Shown here one piece after another: positions 34,049 to 42,544 of a DNA stretch of 64,000 nt. The stretch covers positions 310,001 through 374,000 of the forward strand of contig NZ_CP154858.1 of assembly GCF_041153465.1 (NCBI RefSeq), read 5' to 3'. The stretch is from Thermohahella caldifontis (GTDB taxonomy: Bacteria; Pseudomonadota; Gammaproteobacteria; Pseudomonadales; Oleiphilaceae). The stretch's first letter is position 1; each line of letters starts with the position of its first letter. The notes under the pieces were generated by a model. That model had not been told where the DNA came from, ran no database searches, and saw only the letters and a list, made by a program, of their open reading frames with translations. The position numbers and the translations under genes were made by a program.

Positions 34049-35905
34049 ATGAGATCACGATTGACAAGCTGCATGACCCTCAGCGCATTGATGCTGGGTT
34101 TGAGTTCACCTGGCTGGGCCCTGACATCGGTTTCGGCCAGCAGCAATGACGGGAACGCTCCCGAAAATGTGCTGGACGGCAATCTGAACACGCGTTGGTC
34201 CGCCAAGGGCGATGGCCAGTGGATTCTGTTCGATCTGGGCAAGACCCTGACGGTGGATGACCTGGACATTGCCTTCTACAAGGGTGACCAGCGTACAGCG
34301 TACTTTGACATTGAGGTTTCTTCGGACAAGAAAAGCTGGAAAAAGCTGTACAGCGGAATGAGTCAGCGCACGACAGCATTGCAGAATTTCAACGTGAGGG
34401 ATACTTCGGCGCGGTATGTGCGGATTGTCGGGCACGGCAATTCCGCCAACACCTGGAACAGCCTGACGGAGGTGGTGATCCATACCTTGGGTGGATCGTC
34501 CTCCGGCGGTGGCAGCAGCGGTGGAAGTGGTAGCTCCGGCGGAAGCAATGGCGGTAGCAGCGCGGGAGGAAGCACCGGTAGTAGTGTGATCTGGAAGGAA
34601 ACCTTCAGCCAGGCTTCCGGTACACAGAGTACCAGCAAGTGGACTGTGGACGACAGGTACCTGAAATCCAGCGGCCAGTTTGAAGTGAGCGGCGGTGTAC
34701 TCAAGGCGCGCAATACCGGTGGGGAAGTCGTCTGGCAGAGCAAGCCCATTGATATATCAGGAATGTCGGGCGTAATGGTATCGGCGGATATTGCCGGAGC
34801 AGGCAATCTGGATGCACCGGACTATGTATCGCTGGGATACCGGATCGATGGCGGCAGCCTGAAACGGTTTGCCACACGCAACGACGATCTCAAGCCGGAA
34901 ACGGTCACGGTAAAGGGGCTGAAGGGCAGTCGGCTGGAACTGTTTGCGTTCTTCAGGACCAGCGCTTCGGATGAATCCTACACGCTGGATAATGTGGTGG
35001 TCTCTGGTACAGGTAGCAGTGGAGGCAGTTTCGGATCTTCGGGCGGTGGTGCCTCATCTGGCGGTGACAATGGTTCCGCCGGTGGTGCGGTGGGCAATCT
35101 GAATCCGGCACTGCCGCCGGGCCGCAACTTTGATCTGAGCCAGTGGAAGATCACTTTCCCTGACGCGTCCGAGAAACCGGTGGAATGGCTGGTGGATGGT
35201 GGTACCAAGTCGGGCTGGTTCTATACGGACCCCGTGACGGGCGGTATGGTCTTCCGCTGTCCCAACCGCGGTGCCAGGACCAGCAGCAAGACCAAGTATT
35301 CGCGTACAGAGCTGCGGGAGATGCTCAGGGGAACCAACGATTCCATTCCGACTGAAGGCGTGACGGGCAACAACTGGGTGCTGTCCACCTCATCCTCCAG
35401 CGCCATCCGCAATGCGGGCGGAATTGATGGTGAAATGTCTGCCATGCTCAGTGTGGATCATGTCTCCACCACCGGTGAGCGCAAGATGGTGGGGCGGGTG
35501 ATTGTGGGACAGATTCACGCCTCGGAGGACGAGCCCTTCAAGCTCTATTACCGCAAGTTGCCGGAGCACAAGAAAGGTTCTGTGTACTTTGCCTATGAGA
35601 AGAAGGGTGGTTCCGACGTGATCTATACCCTGATTGGCAGCCCGGATGATGATGCGTCCGAGCCGAGGGACGGGATCGCGCTGGGAGAAGTCTGGGCCTA
35701 TGAAGTACGTGTGGTGGGCCGTGACATGACCGTGACCGTTACCCGCGCCGATGGCCGGCGGTACAGCAAGACCATCACTATCGAGTCGGCGTACAACAAT
35801 GACTGGCTGTACTTCAAGGCCGGTGTCTATAACCAGAATAATGGTGGAGATACCGGAGATTACGTCCAGGCCACGTTCTATTCACTTGAGCATCGCCATA
35901 ACTGA
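34049..35905 (+). CDS. Secreted three-module alginate lyase, PL7 catalytic domain
   Basis: 618 residues. Signal peptide 1-24 (cut after PGWA). Module 1 (about 25-148) is a discoidin-like CBM32-type carbohydrate-binding domain (ASSNDGNAPENVLDGNLNTR; IRIVGHG). A Gly/Ser linker (149-178) leads to module 2 (about 180-320), a beta-rich region I cannot assign. A second Gly/Ser linker (321-347) leads to the PL7 alginate lyase domain (about 358-618), with the three family motifs: SRTELRE (R419, E421, R423), GQIH (Q488, H490) and YFKAGVYNQ (588-596). It cleaves alginate by beta-elimination outside the cell; the QIH form is associated with guluronate-containing substrates. RBS AAGGACAAGGAAAC. It stands alone, with no transporter or oligoalginate lyase genes beside it. 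Confidence 0.93.
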   Translation: MRSRLTSCMTLSALMLGLSSPGWALTSVSASSNDGNAPENVLDGNLNTRWSAKGDGQWILFDLGKTLTVDDLDIAFYKGDQRTAYFDIEVSSDKKSWKKLYSGMSQRTTALQNFNVRDTSARYVRIVGHGNSANTWNSLTEVVIHTLGGSSSGGGSSGGSGSSGGSNGGSSAGGSTGSSVIWKETFSQASGTQSTSKWTVDDRYLKSSGQFEVSGGVLKARNTGGEVVWQSKPIDISGMSGVMVSADIAGAGNLDAPDYVSLGYRIDGGSLKRFATRNDDLKPETVTVKGLKGSRLELFAFFRTSASDESYTLDNVVVSGTGSSGGSFGSSGGGASSGGDNGSAGGAVGNLNPALPPGRNFDLSQWKITFPDASEKPVEWLVDGGTKSGWFYTDPVTGGMVFRCPNRGARTSSKTKYSRTELREMLRGTNDSIPTEGVTGNNWVLSTSSSSAIRNAGGIDGEMSAMLSVDHVSTTGERKMVGRVIVGQIHASEDEPFKLYYRKLPEHKKGSVYFAYEKKGGSDVIYTLIGSPDDDASEPRDGIALGEVWAYEVRVVGRDMTVTVTRADGRRYSKTITIESAYNNDWLYFKAGVYNQNNGGDTGDYVQATFYSLEHRHN

Positions 35906-35912
35906 TGGCATG

Positions 35913-35940
35913 GGACCGGCCTTTCAGGCCGGTCCTTCTT
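35913..35940. terminator. Terminator between the alginate lyase and the YejK-like gene
   Basis: Ten-bp stem GGACCGGCCT (35913-35922) / AGGCCGGTCC (35926-35935) with a TTC loop, followed by TTCTT. The end of the convergent YejK-like gene runs into it (stop at 35924). Confidence 0.8.
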
Positions 35941-36949
35941 CCGCGCTGTCCCCGGACTGCCTGAGCCATCGGCTCAGCTGCACCTTGAGGGTCTTGGGAA
36001 TGTCGAGTATTTCCAGCCGGTCACTTTCGGCATTGTAGACCACGGCCTGATTGATGGCTTCCGAGGAGAAAGACAGGCTCAGTGCCTTGGTTCTGCCGCT
36101 GAAGCGTACCAGTTGCTTGAGCTTTCGGCTGTCCGGATAAAGGGTATCCCCCAAACCCGGTTCAAGTGTGCGCAGGCAGCTGACAAAAGCTTCGGGAGCC
36201 TGTTCATCCACGGCACTGGCCAATTCATCCAGGTTGACGGGTAATCCGGCCTTTTCCTGTTCTTCACAGTACGTCACTGCCTTCTTGTGCGCTTCGGCGG
36301 CCTTGTGGCTCTCCAGGGGCGCAGTGTACCGCGTCAGGGATTCCAGCAGCGTGCTGGTGTCGCGAGCCGTATCCACGCCTGTTGTGAAGCCCAGTATGCT
36401 CAGACAGGCATCGGCGATCTTCTTTCTGCCCCGATGGGCATATACCGAGACCGCATCCGGCGCAGACTTCGTCAGCCTGTCCAGATCGAAGCGACATCCC
36501 AGCGTTATCTCGGCAGGATCCAGGTGCTCGGCAGGGGCCAGGGACAGGTCATCCTGAACCTGAAAGGTGACGCTGCTTTCCACCAGAAACAGATAGAGGC
36601 TGACCTCGTTGCCCAGCTCCTGAACATACCAGAGCACATAGCTGGTGGTTTCGGCCTGTATGGGTGTCAGGGCTTCGGCAAAGTCACCGGCAACCTTCAG
36701 GGTCAGGGTGGGCAGGCTGAGCTTGCCTTCCTGCCAGTCCTTCAGCAAAGCAGGAAAGGTCGCCCCCTGATCACCTGTCAGGCGACCGATGGCCTTGCCG
36801 GGCTTGGCGTTGAACAGTCGCCTCAGTGTGTGAAACAGGGCCTCACTGTCGGCGCCCCGGATACTGTGATCCGGTTTGCCGTCCAGTGAACATTCGGATT
36901 CCTCGCCGGGTTTGCGGAGGACTTGCAGGGTTGCATCAGTAATCGCCAT
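35924..36949 (-). CDS. Nucleoid-associated protein of the YejK/NdpA family
   Basis: 341 residues, near the family's 335. Conserved features are LDPAEITLGCRFDLDRLTK, the YAHRGRKKIADACLSILGFTTGVDT region (E. coli has a matching GRVGRKVADFFMDFLG), YCEEQEKAGLPVNLDELA, and a C-terminal RKLKQLVRFSGRTKALSLSFSSEAINQAVVYNAESDRLEI. These proteins bind the nucleoid and have been reported to interact with topoisomerase subunits. It starts only four bases after the cysN stop in the same direction, so it probably shares the cysDN transcript, although its own ribosome site is weak. Confidence 0.85.
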   Translation of the reverse strand: MAITDATLQVLRKPGEESECSLDGKPDHSIRGADSEALFHTLRRLFNAKPGKAIGRLTGDQGATFPALLKDWQEGKLSLPTLTLKVAGDFAEALTPIQAETTSYVLWYVQELGNEVSLYLFLVESSVTFQVQDDLSLAPAEHLDPAEITLGCRFDLDRLTKSAPDAVSVYAHRGRKKIADACLSILGFTTGVDTARDTSTLLESLTRYTAPLESHKAAEAHKKAVTYCEEQEKAGLPVNLDELASAVDEQAPEAFVSCLRTLEPGLGDTLYPDSRKLKQLVRFSGRTKALSLSFSSEAINQAVVYNAESDRLEILDIPKTLKVQLSRWLRQSGDSAEEGPA

Positions 36950-36953
36950 GGAC

Positions 36954-38591
36954 TCAGAGTATCTGCTGATGGCGCAGAATGCCAGTCGCGGTTTCCACAG
37001 CTTTCATGACGCTGTCTTCGCTTTCGGCCGTCACATCGGCAATCGGGTTTTCCACCTGGCTTTGGGTGATGACGACCAGTCCGGCTGCCAGAAGCAGGTT
37101 GAGTGCTTCCGCAGAGACTTCCGGTGCATAGAGCGCTTCCACGCCGCGCTCGAACAGGAAGCGTTCAAGCGTCTGACCCGCGGTCTCGGCCCAGGTACCG
37201 GAAACACGCACTACGGCACTGTCATGACCGTGACGTGCACGCCGCTCCGCTGTACTGACCGGTTCGGAGGCTGTCGTGGACAGCTCGGGCGCCGCTTCGA
37301 TGATCATGCCCGCACCAATGGTGACGTTGGTCAGGCGGTCGATGAGGATGAAGGCGCCGGTTGTCCGGTTGCGGTTATAGGGATCGAACGCCAGCGGCTG
37401 GTTGACCGTCAGTTCCACGATGCCGATATCGTTCATGTCGAGCCGGTCGGTCTTTTCCCGTTCGAGCGTGTTGATGTCGATGCGCTCGTCCAGGCGCGTT
37501 ACGGTGGCGGACGACAGGGTTGTCGTATGCTTGATGTAGTACTGGCGACCTTCCGTCAGCGGTGTGTCGGTCATCCACACGACATGCGCCCGGATCCGGT
37601 TGGATACCAGGGGCACGTTGTCGGGCTTGACGAGCATTTCGCCCCGGCTGATATCGATTTCATCCGTCAGCGTCAGGGTGATGGCCTGATCGGCAAAGGC
37701 CTCTTCCAGTTCGCCGTCAAAGGTCACGATGGACTTGACGGTGCTCTGCTGGCGTGACGGCAGTACCATGACGCGATCGCCCTTGCGGATCACGCCGGAC
37801 GCGATTGTGCCGCAATAGCCGCGGAAATCCAGGTTGGGGCGGTTGACGTACTGGACCGGCAGGCGGAAGTCGCTGAAGTTGCGGTCACTGCTGATTTCCA
37901 CCGTATTGAGGATGGTCATCAGCGGCTGCCCGGCATACCAGGGCATGTTTTCGGACAGGGTGACCACGTTGTCCCCTTCCAGAGCGGAGATGGGCACAAA
38001 GCGAAGATCCTTGACATTCAGGCTGCGGGCAAACGCCAGGTAGTCGTCACGGATTTCGTTGTAACGTGCTTCGCTGTAGTCCACCAGATCCATCTTGTTG
38101 ATGGCCACCACGATGTGGCGGATACCCAGCAGGCTGGCAATGAACGTGTGGCGCTTGGTCTGGCGCAGAACACCATGTCGTGCATCCACCAGGATGATGG
38201 CCAGCTGGGCCGTGGAGGCTCCGGTGGCCATGTTGCGGGTGTACTGCTCGTGCCCCGGCGTGTCGGCAATGATGAACTTGCGCTCGCTGGTGGAGAAATA
38301 GCGGTAGGCCACGTCAATGGTGATGCCCTGTTCGCGCTCGGCCGCCAGGCCATCCACCAGCAGTGAAAAATCGATCTTGCCGCCTGCGGCGCCGCGGCTG
38401 GCGCTGTCCTTGCGGATGGCTTCCAGCTGGTCTTCGTAGATCATCTTGGAATCGTGCAGGAGGCGTCCAATGAGCGTGCTCTTGCCATCGTCCACACTGC
38501 CGCAGGTAAGCAGCCGCAGCATCTCCTTGTTTTCATGCTGCTTGAGGTATTCTTGAATATCTGTGCGTGCCAGGGTTGCGTCGTGCGACAT
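36954..38591 (-). CDS. cysN: Sulfate adenylyltransferase GTPase subunit CysN with unusual C-terminal tail
   Basis: 545 residues. The EF-Tu-like GTPase couples GTP hydrolysis to APS formation by CysD. GTPase motifs: GSVDDGKSTLIGRLL (G1), DTPGHEQY (G3), NKMD (G4). The translation-factor-like domains 2 and 3 end near residue 445. E. coli CysN is about 475 residues and CysNC fusions about 630, so the ~99-residue tail here (about 447-545) is intermediate. It contains VVRVSGTWAETAGQT, spaced like an APS-kinase P-loop region but with no GK[ST], and LLLAAGLVVIT. I infer a degenerate or shortened APS kinase domain; no separate cysC is in the window. It follows cysD by 33 bases. Confidence 0.94.
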   Translation of the reverse strand: MSHDATLARTDIQEYLKQHENKEMLRLLTCGSVDDGKSTLIGRLLHDSKMIYEDQLEAIRKDSASRGAAGGKIDFSLLVDGLAAEREQGITIDVAYRYFSTSERKFIIADTPGHEQYTRNMATGASTAQLAIILVDARHGVLRQTKRHTFIASLLGIRHIVVAINKMDLVDYSEARYNEIRDDYLAFARSLNVKDLRFVPISALEGDNVVTLSENMPWYAGQPLMTILNTVEISSDRNFSDFRLPVQYVNRPNLDFRGYCGTIASGVIRKGDRVMVLPSRQQSTVKSIVTFDGELEEAFADQAITLTLTDEIDISRGEMLVKPDNVPLVSNRIRAHVVWMTDTPLTEGRQYYIKHTTTLSSATVTRLDERIDINTLEREKTDRLDMNDIGIVELTVNQPLAFDPYNRNRTTGAFILIDRLTNVTIGAGMIIEAAPELSTTASEPVSTAERRARHGHDSAVVRVSGTWAETAGQTLERFLFERGVEALYAPEVSAEALNLLLAAGLVVITQSQVENPIADVTAESEDSVMKAVETATGILRHQQIL

Positions 38592-38624
38592 AATCGTACT
38601 CGTTATCCGGATTCAGTGGTGAGG

Positions 38625-39533
38625 TCAGAAGTAGCCTTCGCGTTTCTTCTGTTCCATGGAAGCGGCCTGGTCGTGATCGATCAGCCGGCCCTGTCTTTCC
38701 GAGCTGGTGGTCAGGAGCATCTCCTGAATGATCTCGGGCAGGGTGGTGGCCGTGGACTCGATGGCCGCCGTCAGCGGATAGCAGCCGAGGGTGCGGAAGC
38801 GGACGCTTTTCATCATCGGTGTTTCGCCTTCGCGAAGGGGCATGCGGTCATCGTCCACCATGATGAGCTGGCCGTCCCGCTCGACCACGGGGCGCTCCTT
38901 GGCAAAATACAGGGGCACGATGTCGATGTTTTCCAGATAGATGTACTGCCAGATGTCCAGTTCGGTCCAATTGCTCAGCGGGAACACGCGGATGCTCTCG
39001 CCCTTGCGGATCTTGCCGTTGTACAGGTTCCACAGCTCCGGACGCTGGTTCTTGGGGTCCCAGCGATGGTGCTCGTCGCGGAAGGAGTAGACGCGCTCCT
39101 TGGCCCGGCTCTTCTCTTCATCCCGCCGTGCACCGCCGAAGGCGGCATCAAAGCGGTACTTGTTCAGTGCCTGCTTGAGTGCTTCGGTCTTCATGATATC
39201 CGTATGCTTGGCGCTGCCGTGCGTGAACGGGTTGACGCCCTGGCGCAGGCCTTCCTCATTGATGTGAATGATGAGATCCAGGCCATACTTGCGGGCGGTT
39301 TCGTCCCTGAACTGAATCATCTCGCGGAATTTCCAGGTGGTATCCACATGCAGCAGGGGAAACGGCGGCTTGGCCGGGTAGAAGGCCTTGCGCGCCAGAT
39401 GCAGCATGACCGAGGAGTCCTTGCCGATGGAGTAGAGCATCACCGGCCGTTCGAACTCGGCGGCCACTTCACGGATGATGTGGATGCTTTCGGCTTCCAG
39501 CTGTTTGAGATGAGTCAGGTTATACTGGGACAT
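38625..39533 (-). CDS. cysD: Sulfate adenylyltransferase subunit CysD
   Basis: 302 residues from the ATG at complement 39531-39533 (MSQYNLTHLKQLEAESIHIIRE), the family N-terminus; an upstream TTG opening at 39557 is less likely. PP-loop ATP pyrophosphatase of the PAPS reductase/ATP sulfurylase family: MLYSIGKDSSVMLHLARKAF. Other signatures are GVNPFTHGS, FGGARRDEEKSRAKERVYSFRDEHHRWDPKNQRPELWNLY, and WTELDIWQYIYLENIDIVPLYFA. It adenylates sulfate in the assimilatory pathway together with CysN. A small AT-rich inverted repeat lies about 75 bases upstream, possibly regulatory. Confidence 0.97.
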   Translation of the reverse strand: MSQYNLTHLKQLEAESIHIIREVAAEFERPVMLYSIGKDSSVMLHLARKAFYPAKPPFPLLHVDTTWKFREMIQFRDETARKYGLDLIIHINEEGLRQGVNPFTHGSAKHTDIMKTEALKQALNKYRFDAAFGGARRDEEKSRAKERVYSFRDEHHRWDPKNQRPELWNLYNGKIRKGESIRVFPLSNWTELDIWQYIYLENIDIVPLYFAKERPVVERDGQLIMVDDDRMPLREGETPMMKSVRFRTLGCYPLTAAIESTATTLPEIIQEMLLTTSSERQGRLIDHDQAASMEQKKREGYF

Positions 39534-39605
39534 GCGGTATCCGCGCTCCTTGGGCAATGGTACAGGCTGGTGACACTATACCAAATCAGGCGGAATTATA
39601 AGAAG

Positions 39606-39621
39606 TGATCTTTTTAGATCA
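39606..39621. promoter_or_regulatory. AT-rich inverted repeat upstream of cysD
   Basis: TGATCT (39606-39611) and AGATCA (39616-39621) around TTTT. It lies between the end of the PilZ gene and the cysD start. It could be a regulator site for cysDN or a weak terminator for the PilZ gene; no assignment is possible. Confidence 0.3.
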
Positions 39622-39673
39622 TTTTGCTATTCAAATATGAACTTTGTGCGTCGCGGGGCGGAAAGGCGCCGTG

Positions 39674-40087
39674 TTAACCGGGTTTGTGCTCGGCAATGAA
39701 TTGTTCCAGTCTCATCCGGTCGACGACCGACAGGGATTCAAAATGGAGTCCCACGTGAAAACGGTCCCGTGCGAGCCTGCGGGTATGGACGATATGACAT
39801 TCTGCGTGCAGTGGCACGGCACCCTCTGTGCTCAGGTTGATCGGGAAGGTTGTGGATACACAGACGGGATCAAGCGGGGCGAACAGGGCCTCGCGCTGAC
39901 GGCGGGGAATGAGAATTTCCAGTGTTTCCCGGTCACAGGCGATCATGAGTCCCTGCCGGGACAGATTGACCAGCTCGCACGTCCGCGTGTCACCCCCGGA
40001 GGTGCTGAGGGTGACGGGGGCTGTGGCTTCTACCCTGAGGTGGTGCCTCAGGTTCCGTTCCGTTATCGGGATTTCTGCTGTGGCCAT
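39674..40087 (-). CDS. PilZ domain protein
   Basis: 137 residues. The N-terminal RHHLR matches the RxxxR c-di-GMP-binding motif, followed about 27 residues later by NLSRQGLMI, the (D/N)xSxxG motif with Asn in the first position. The C-terminal half (HVGLHFESLSVVDRMRLEQFI) resembles the end of PilZ domains. It probably binds c-di-GMP and acts alone or as an adaptor for motility, exopolysaccharide or secretion. Monocistronic in appearance, divergent from the methyltransferase across 239 bases that show no further gene. Confidence 0.85.
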   Translation of the reverse strand: MATAEIPITERNLRHHLRVEATAPVTLSTSGGDTRTCELVNLSRQGLMIACDRETLEILIPRRQREALFAPLDPVCVSTTFPINLSTEGAVPLHAECHIVHTRRLARDRFHVGLHFESLSVVDRMRLEQFIAEHKPG

Positions 40088-40326
40088 GGTATCAATGTCT
40101 TGGCGTGTACTTTGTTTATTTTACATCCAGAATAAGGCGAAAGCACGGAAAAAAACCGGAACTTGTCATCATTTTTTACGCATTCCGGCAAGCTTTTGTA
40201 GTGATTTTGTTACCGGGCGAGCCTTCGGTGACAATGCACAAGAATCGGGTGGCGCTCAGTCAGGGTCTGTCGCAGGATGAGTGATCTGTCCGGAAACGGA
40301 TACTGCCGTGCAGGGGAGGTGATCAG

Positions 40327-41178
40327 TTGGAAGCCGGTCGGCATTATGAGTTGGTGGAGCATGCAATTGGCTGGTTGATGGCACATCAGCGGGAGCAGCC
40401 GGAACTGGATGATCTGGCAAGGGCACTCAACGTGAGTCCCTGGCATCTGCAGAAAGTGTTCACGGCCTGGGCGGGTATATCGCCAAAGAAGTTTCTTCAG
40501 TATGTCACCCGCACGCATGCCCTGAATTGCCTGAGGCGCTCAGCGACCGTGCTTGAAGCCGCGCTGGAAAGTGGTCTTTCCGGTCCGGGGCGGCTGCATG
40601 ATCTGATGGTGACCTGTGAGGCGCTGACACCGGGCGAAATACGCAGTGGCGGGCGGGGCGTGACCTTGTATCACGGGGTGGCGCCGTCTCTGTTCGGGGA
40701 GGTGTTTGTGGCCTGGACGGAGCGGGGGATTTGCCGACTGGCCTTTGTGCCGGAGGGTGCCGATGCCGAGCGTCAGGCGCTGGCAGAGGACTGGCCCGAA
40801 GCACGAATAGTGGAGGCGACGGATGCGGCAGTCCGCCGGGTTGAGACCATTTTTTCGGGAGCGGCCGGGGAGGTACGGGTGCTGCTGCGAGGTTCTCCGT
40901 TCCAGGTCAAGGTCTGGGAAGCGCTCCTGAGCGTGCCGCCGGGCCACTGGTTCACCTATCAGCAACTGGCGGCGCTGGCCGGTGTGCCTGGTGCCAGCCG
41001 GGCAGTGGGATCTGTACTGGCGCGCAATCCGCTGGGGGTGCTGATTCCCTGCCACCGGGTCATCCGCGCTACCGGTGTGGTGGGGCAGTACCGCTGGGGA
41101 ACGTCACGAAAGGTGGCACTGCATATCTGGGAGGCCGAAAGGTACGGGGTGGATACGGATGGCGTGGATCGGTGCTGA
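40327..41178 (+). CDS. Ada-like protein: AraC-type helix-turn-helix plus O6-methylguanine-DNA methyltransferase
   Basis: 283 residues. An AraC-type DNA-binding region (about 7-105; LDDLARALNVSPWHLQKVFTAWAGISPKKFLQYV) is fused to an alkyltransferase domain with the acceptor Cys C242 in VLIPCHRVIRATG, preceded by FTYQQLAALAG...SRAVGSVLARNP. It repairs O6-alkylguanine by irreversible transfer to C242. It lacks the N-terminal zinc domain of E. coli Ada (C38 methyl-phosphotriester sensor), so Ada-style methylation-triggered activation is not expected. The start is TTG at 40327, after GGGAGGTGA. A near-consensus -10 box for rimO follows the stop. Confidence 0.9.
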   Translation: MEAGRHYELVEHAIGWLMAHQREQPELDDLARALNVSPWHLQKVFTAWAGISPKKFLQYVTRTHALNCLRRSATVLEAALESGLSGPGRLHDLMVTCEALTPGEIRSGGRGVTLYHGVAPSLFGEVFVAWTERGICRLAFVPEGADAERQALAEDWPEARIVEATDAAVRRVETIFSGAAGEVRVLLRGSPFQVKVWEALLSVPPGHWFTYQQLAALAGVPGASRAVGSVLARNPLGVLIPCHRVIRATGVVGQYRWGTSRKVALHIWEAERYGVDTDGVDRC

Positions 41179-41183
41179 AACGG

Positions 41184-41189
41184 TATAAT
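41184..41189 (+). promoter_or_regulatory. Candidate -10 box of rimO
   Basis: Perfect TATAAT 36 bases upstream of the rimO ATG. The matching -35 region (ends near 41166) is poor, so this may depend on an activator or be fortuitous. Confidence 0.35.
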
Positions 41190-41224
41190 GCCCGGCTTGT
41201 CATGTTAAACAGGGTAGGGTCGCC

Positions 41225-42544
41225 ATGAGTGGATCGCGCAGTCCGCGTATCGGAATGGTCAGTCTGGGATGTCCGAAGAATTCCGTGGATTCGGAGCGGA
41301 TACTGACCCAGCTGCGTGCTGAAGGTTACGAACTCACCGGCAGCTATGAGGATGCGGAGCTGGTCATCGTCAATACCTGTGGCTTTATTGATGCGGCGGT
41401 TGAGGAGTCACTGGAGGCCATCGGGGAGGCGCTGGCCGAAAACGGCAAGGTGCTGGTGACGGGCTGCCTGGGCGTCAAGGAAGATACCATTCGTGAAATC
41501 CACCCGGGTGTGCTGGCCGTGACCGGTCCGCATGCCTACGAGGCGGTGATGGAGCAGGTGCATGCCCATGTGCCGCCCGCGCATGATCCGTTCATGGACC
41601 TGGTGCCGCCCCAGGGTGTCCGCCTCACACCGAGGCATTATGCCTACCTGAAAATCTCGGAAGGCTGCAATCACCGCTGCACATTCTGCATTATCCCGTC
41701 CATGCGCGGGGACCTGGTGAGCCGTCCCGTGGGTGAAGTGCTGGACGAGGCGGAGCGTCTGGTGCAGAGCGGCGTGAAGGAACTGCTGGTCATCTCTCAG
41801 GATACCAGCGCCTACGGTGTGGACCTGAGGTACCGCACGGGATTCTGGCAGGGCAGGCCGGTGAAGACCCGGATGCTGGATCTGTGCCGTGAACTCGGCA
41901 AGCTGGGAGCCTGGGTGCGGCTGCATTACGTGTATCCCTATCCGCACGTGGATGATGTGATTCCGCTCATGGCTGAAGGCCTGATCCTGCCCTATCTGGA
42001 CATCCCCTTCCAGCATGCCAGCCCAGAAGTCCTGAAACGCATGAAACGTCCGGCCCATACGGAAAACACGCTGGCCCGCATCCGTGCCTGGCGCGAGGTG
42101 TGCCCGGATATCACGTTGCGTTCGACCTTCATTGTCGGATTCCCGGGCGAAACCGAAGCGGATTTTCAGATGCTGCTCGATTTTCTGGAGGAGGCCCGGC
42201 TGGATCGGGTGGGCTGCTTTGCCTACTCGGATGTGGAGGGCGCGGCCGCCAATGCATTGCCGGATCAGGTGCCCGAGGAGGTCAAGCAGGAGCGGCTGGC
42301 CCGTTTCATGGAAGTTCAGCAGCGCATCAGTGCGGAGAAACTTGCTGACAAGATCGGCAGGGAGATGAGCGTGCTGGTGGATGGTGCCGATGAGGATGGG
42401 CTGGTTGCACGCAGTCCTGCGGATGCACCGGAAATTGACGGCAATGTTTACGTGGAAGGTTTCTTCGATGCCCGCCCGGGTGATCTGATTACCGTCAGGA
42501 TCGTTGATTCCGGCGATTACGACCTGTTTGCCGAGGTGGTTTAA
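41225..42544 (+). CDS. rimO: Ribosomal protein S12 methylthiotransferase RimO
   Basis: 439 residues. Radical-SAM enzyme that methylthiolates Asp88 of ribosomal protein S12. N-terminal UPF0004 domain (MVSLGCPKNSVDSERIL, VIVNTCGFIDAAVEESLEAI, GCLGVKED), radical SAM cluster CNHRCTFCIIPSMRG, then RPVGEVLDEAERLVQSGVKELLVISQDTSAYG, and a C-terminal TRAM domain. SLGCPKNSVDSE distinguishes it from MiaB, also present in this window. Its stop overlaps by four bases the end of the small membrane protein gene on the other strand. Confidence 0.97.
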   Translation: MSGSRSPRIGMVSLGCPKNSVDSERILTQLRAEGYELTGSYEDAELVIVNTCGFIDAAVEESLEAIGEALAENGKVLVTGCLGVKEDTIREIHPGVLAVTGPHAYEAVMEQVHAHVPPAHDPFMDLVPPQGVRLTPRHYAYLKISEGCNHRCTFCIIPSMRGDLVSRPVGEVLDEAERLVQSGVKELLVISQDTSAYGVDLRYRTGFWQGRPVKTRMLDLCRELGKLGAWVRLHYVYPYPHVDDVIPLMAEGLILPYLDIPFQHASPEVLKRMKRPAHTENTLARIRAWREVCPDITLRSTFIVGFPGETEADFQMLLDFLEEARLDRVGCFAYSDVEGAAANALPDQVPEEVKQERLARFMEVQQRISAEKLADKIGREMSVLVDGADEDGLVARSPADAPEIDGNVYVEGFFDARPGDLITVRIVDSGDYDLFAEVV

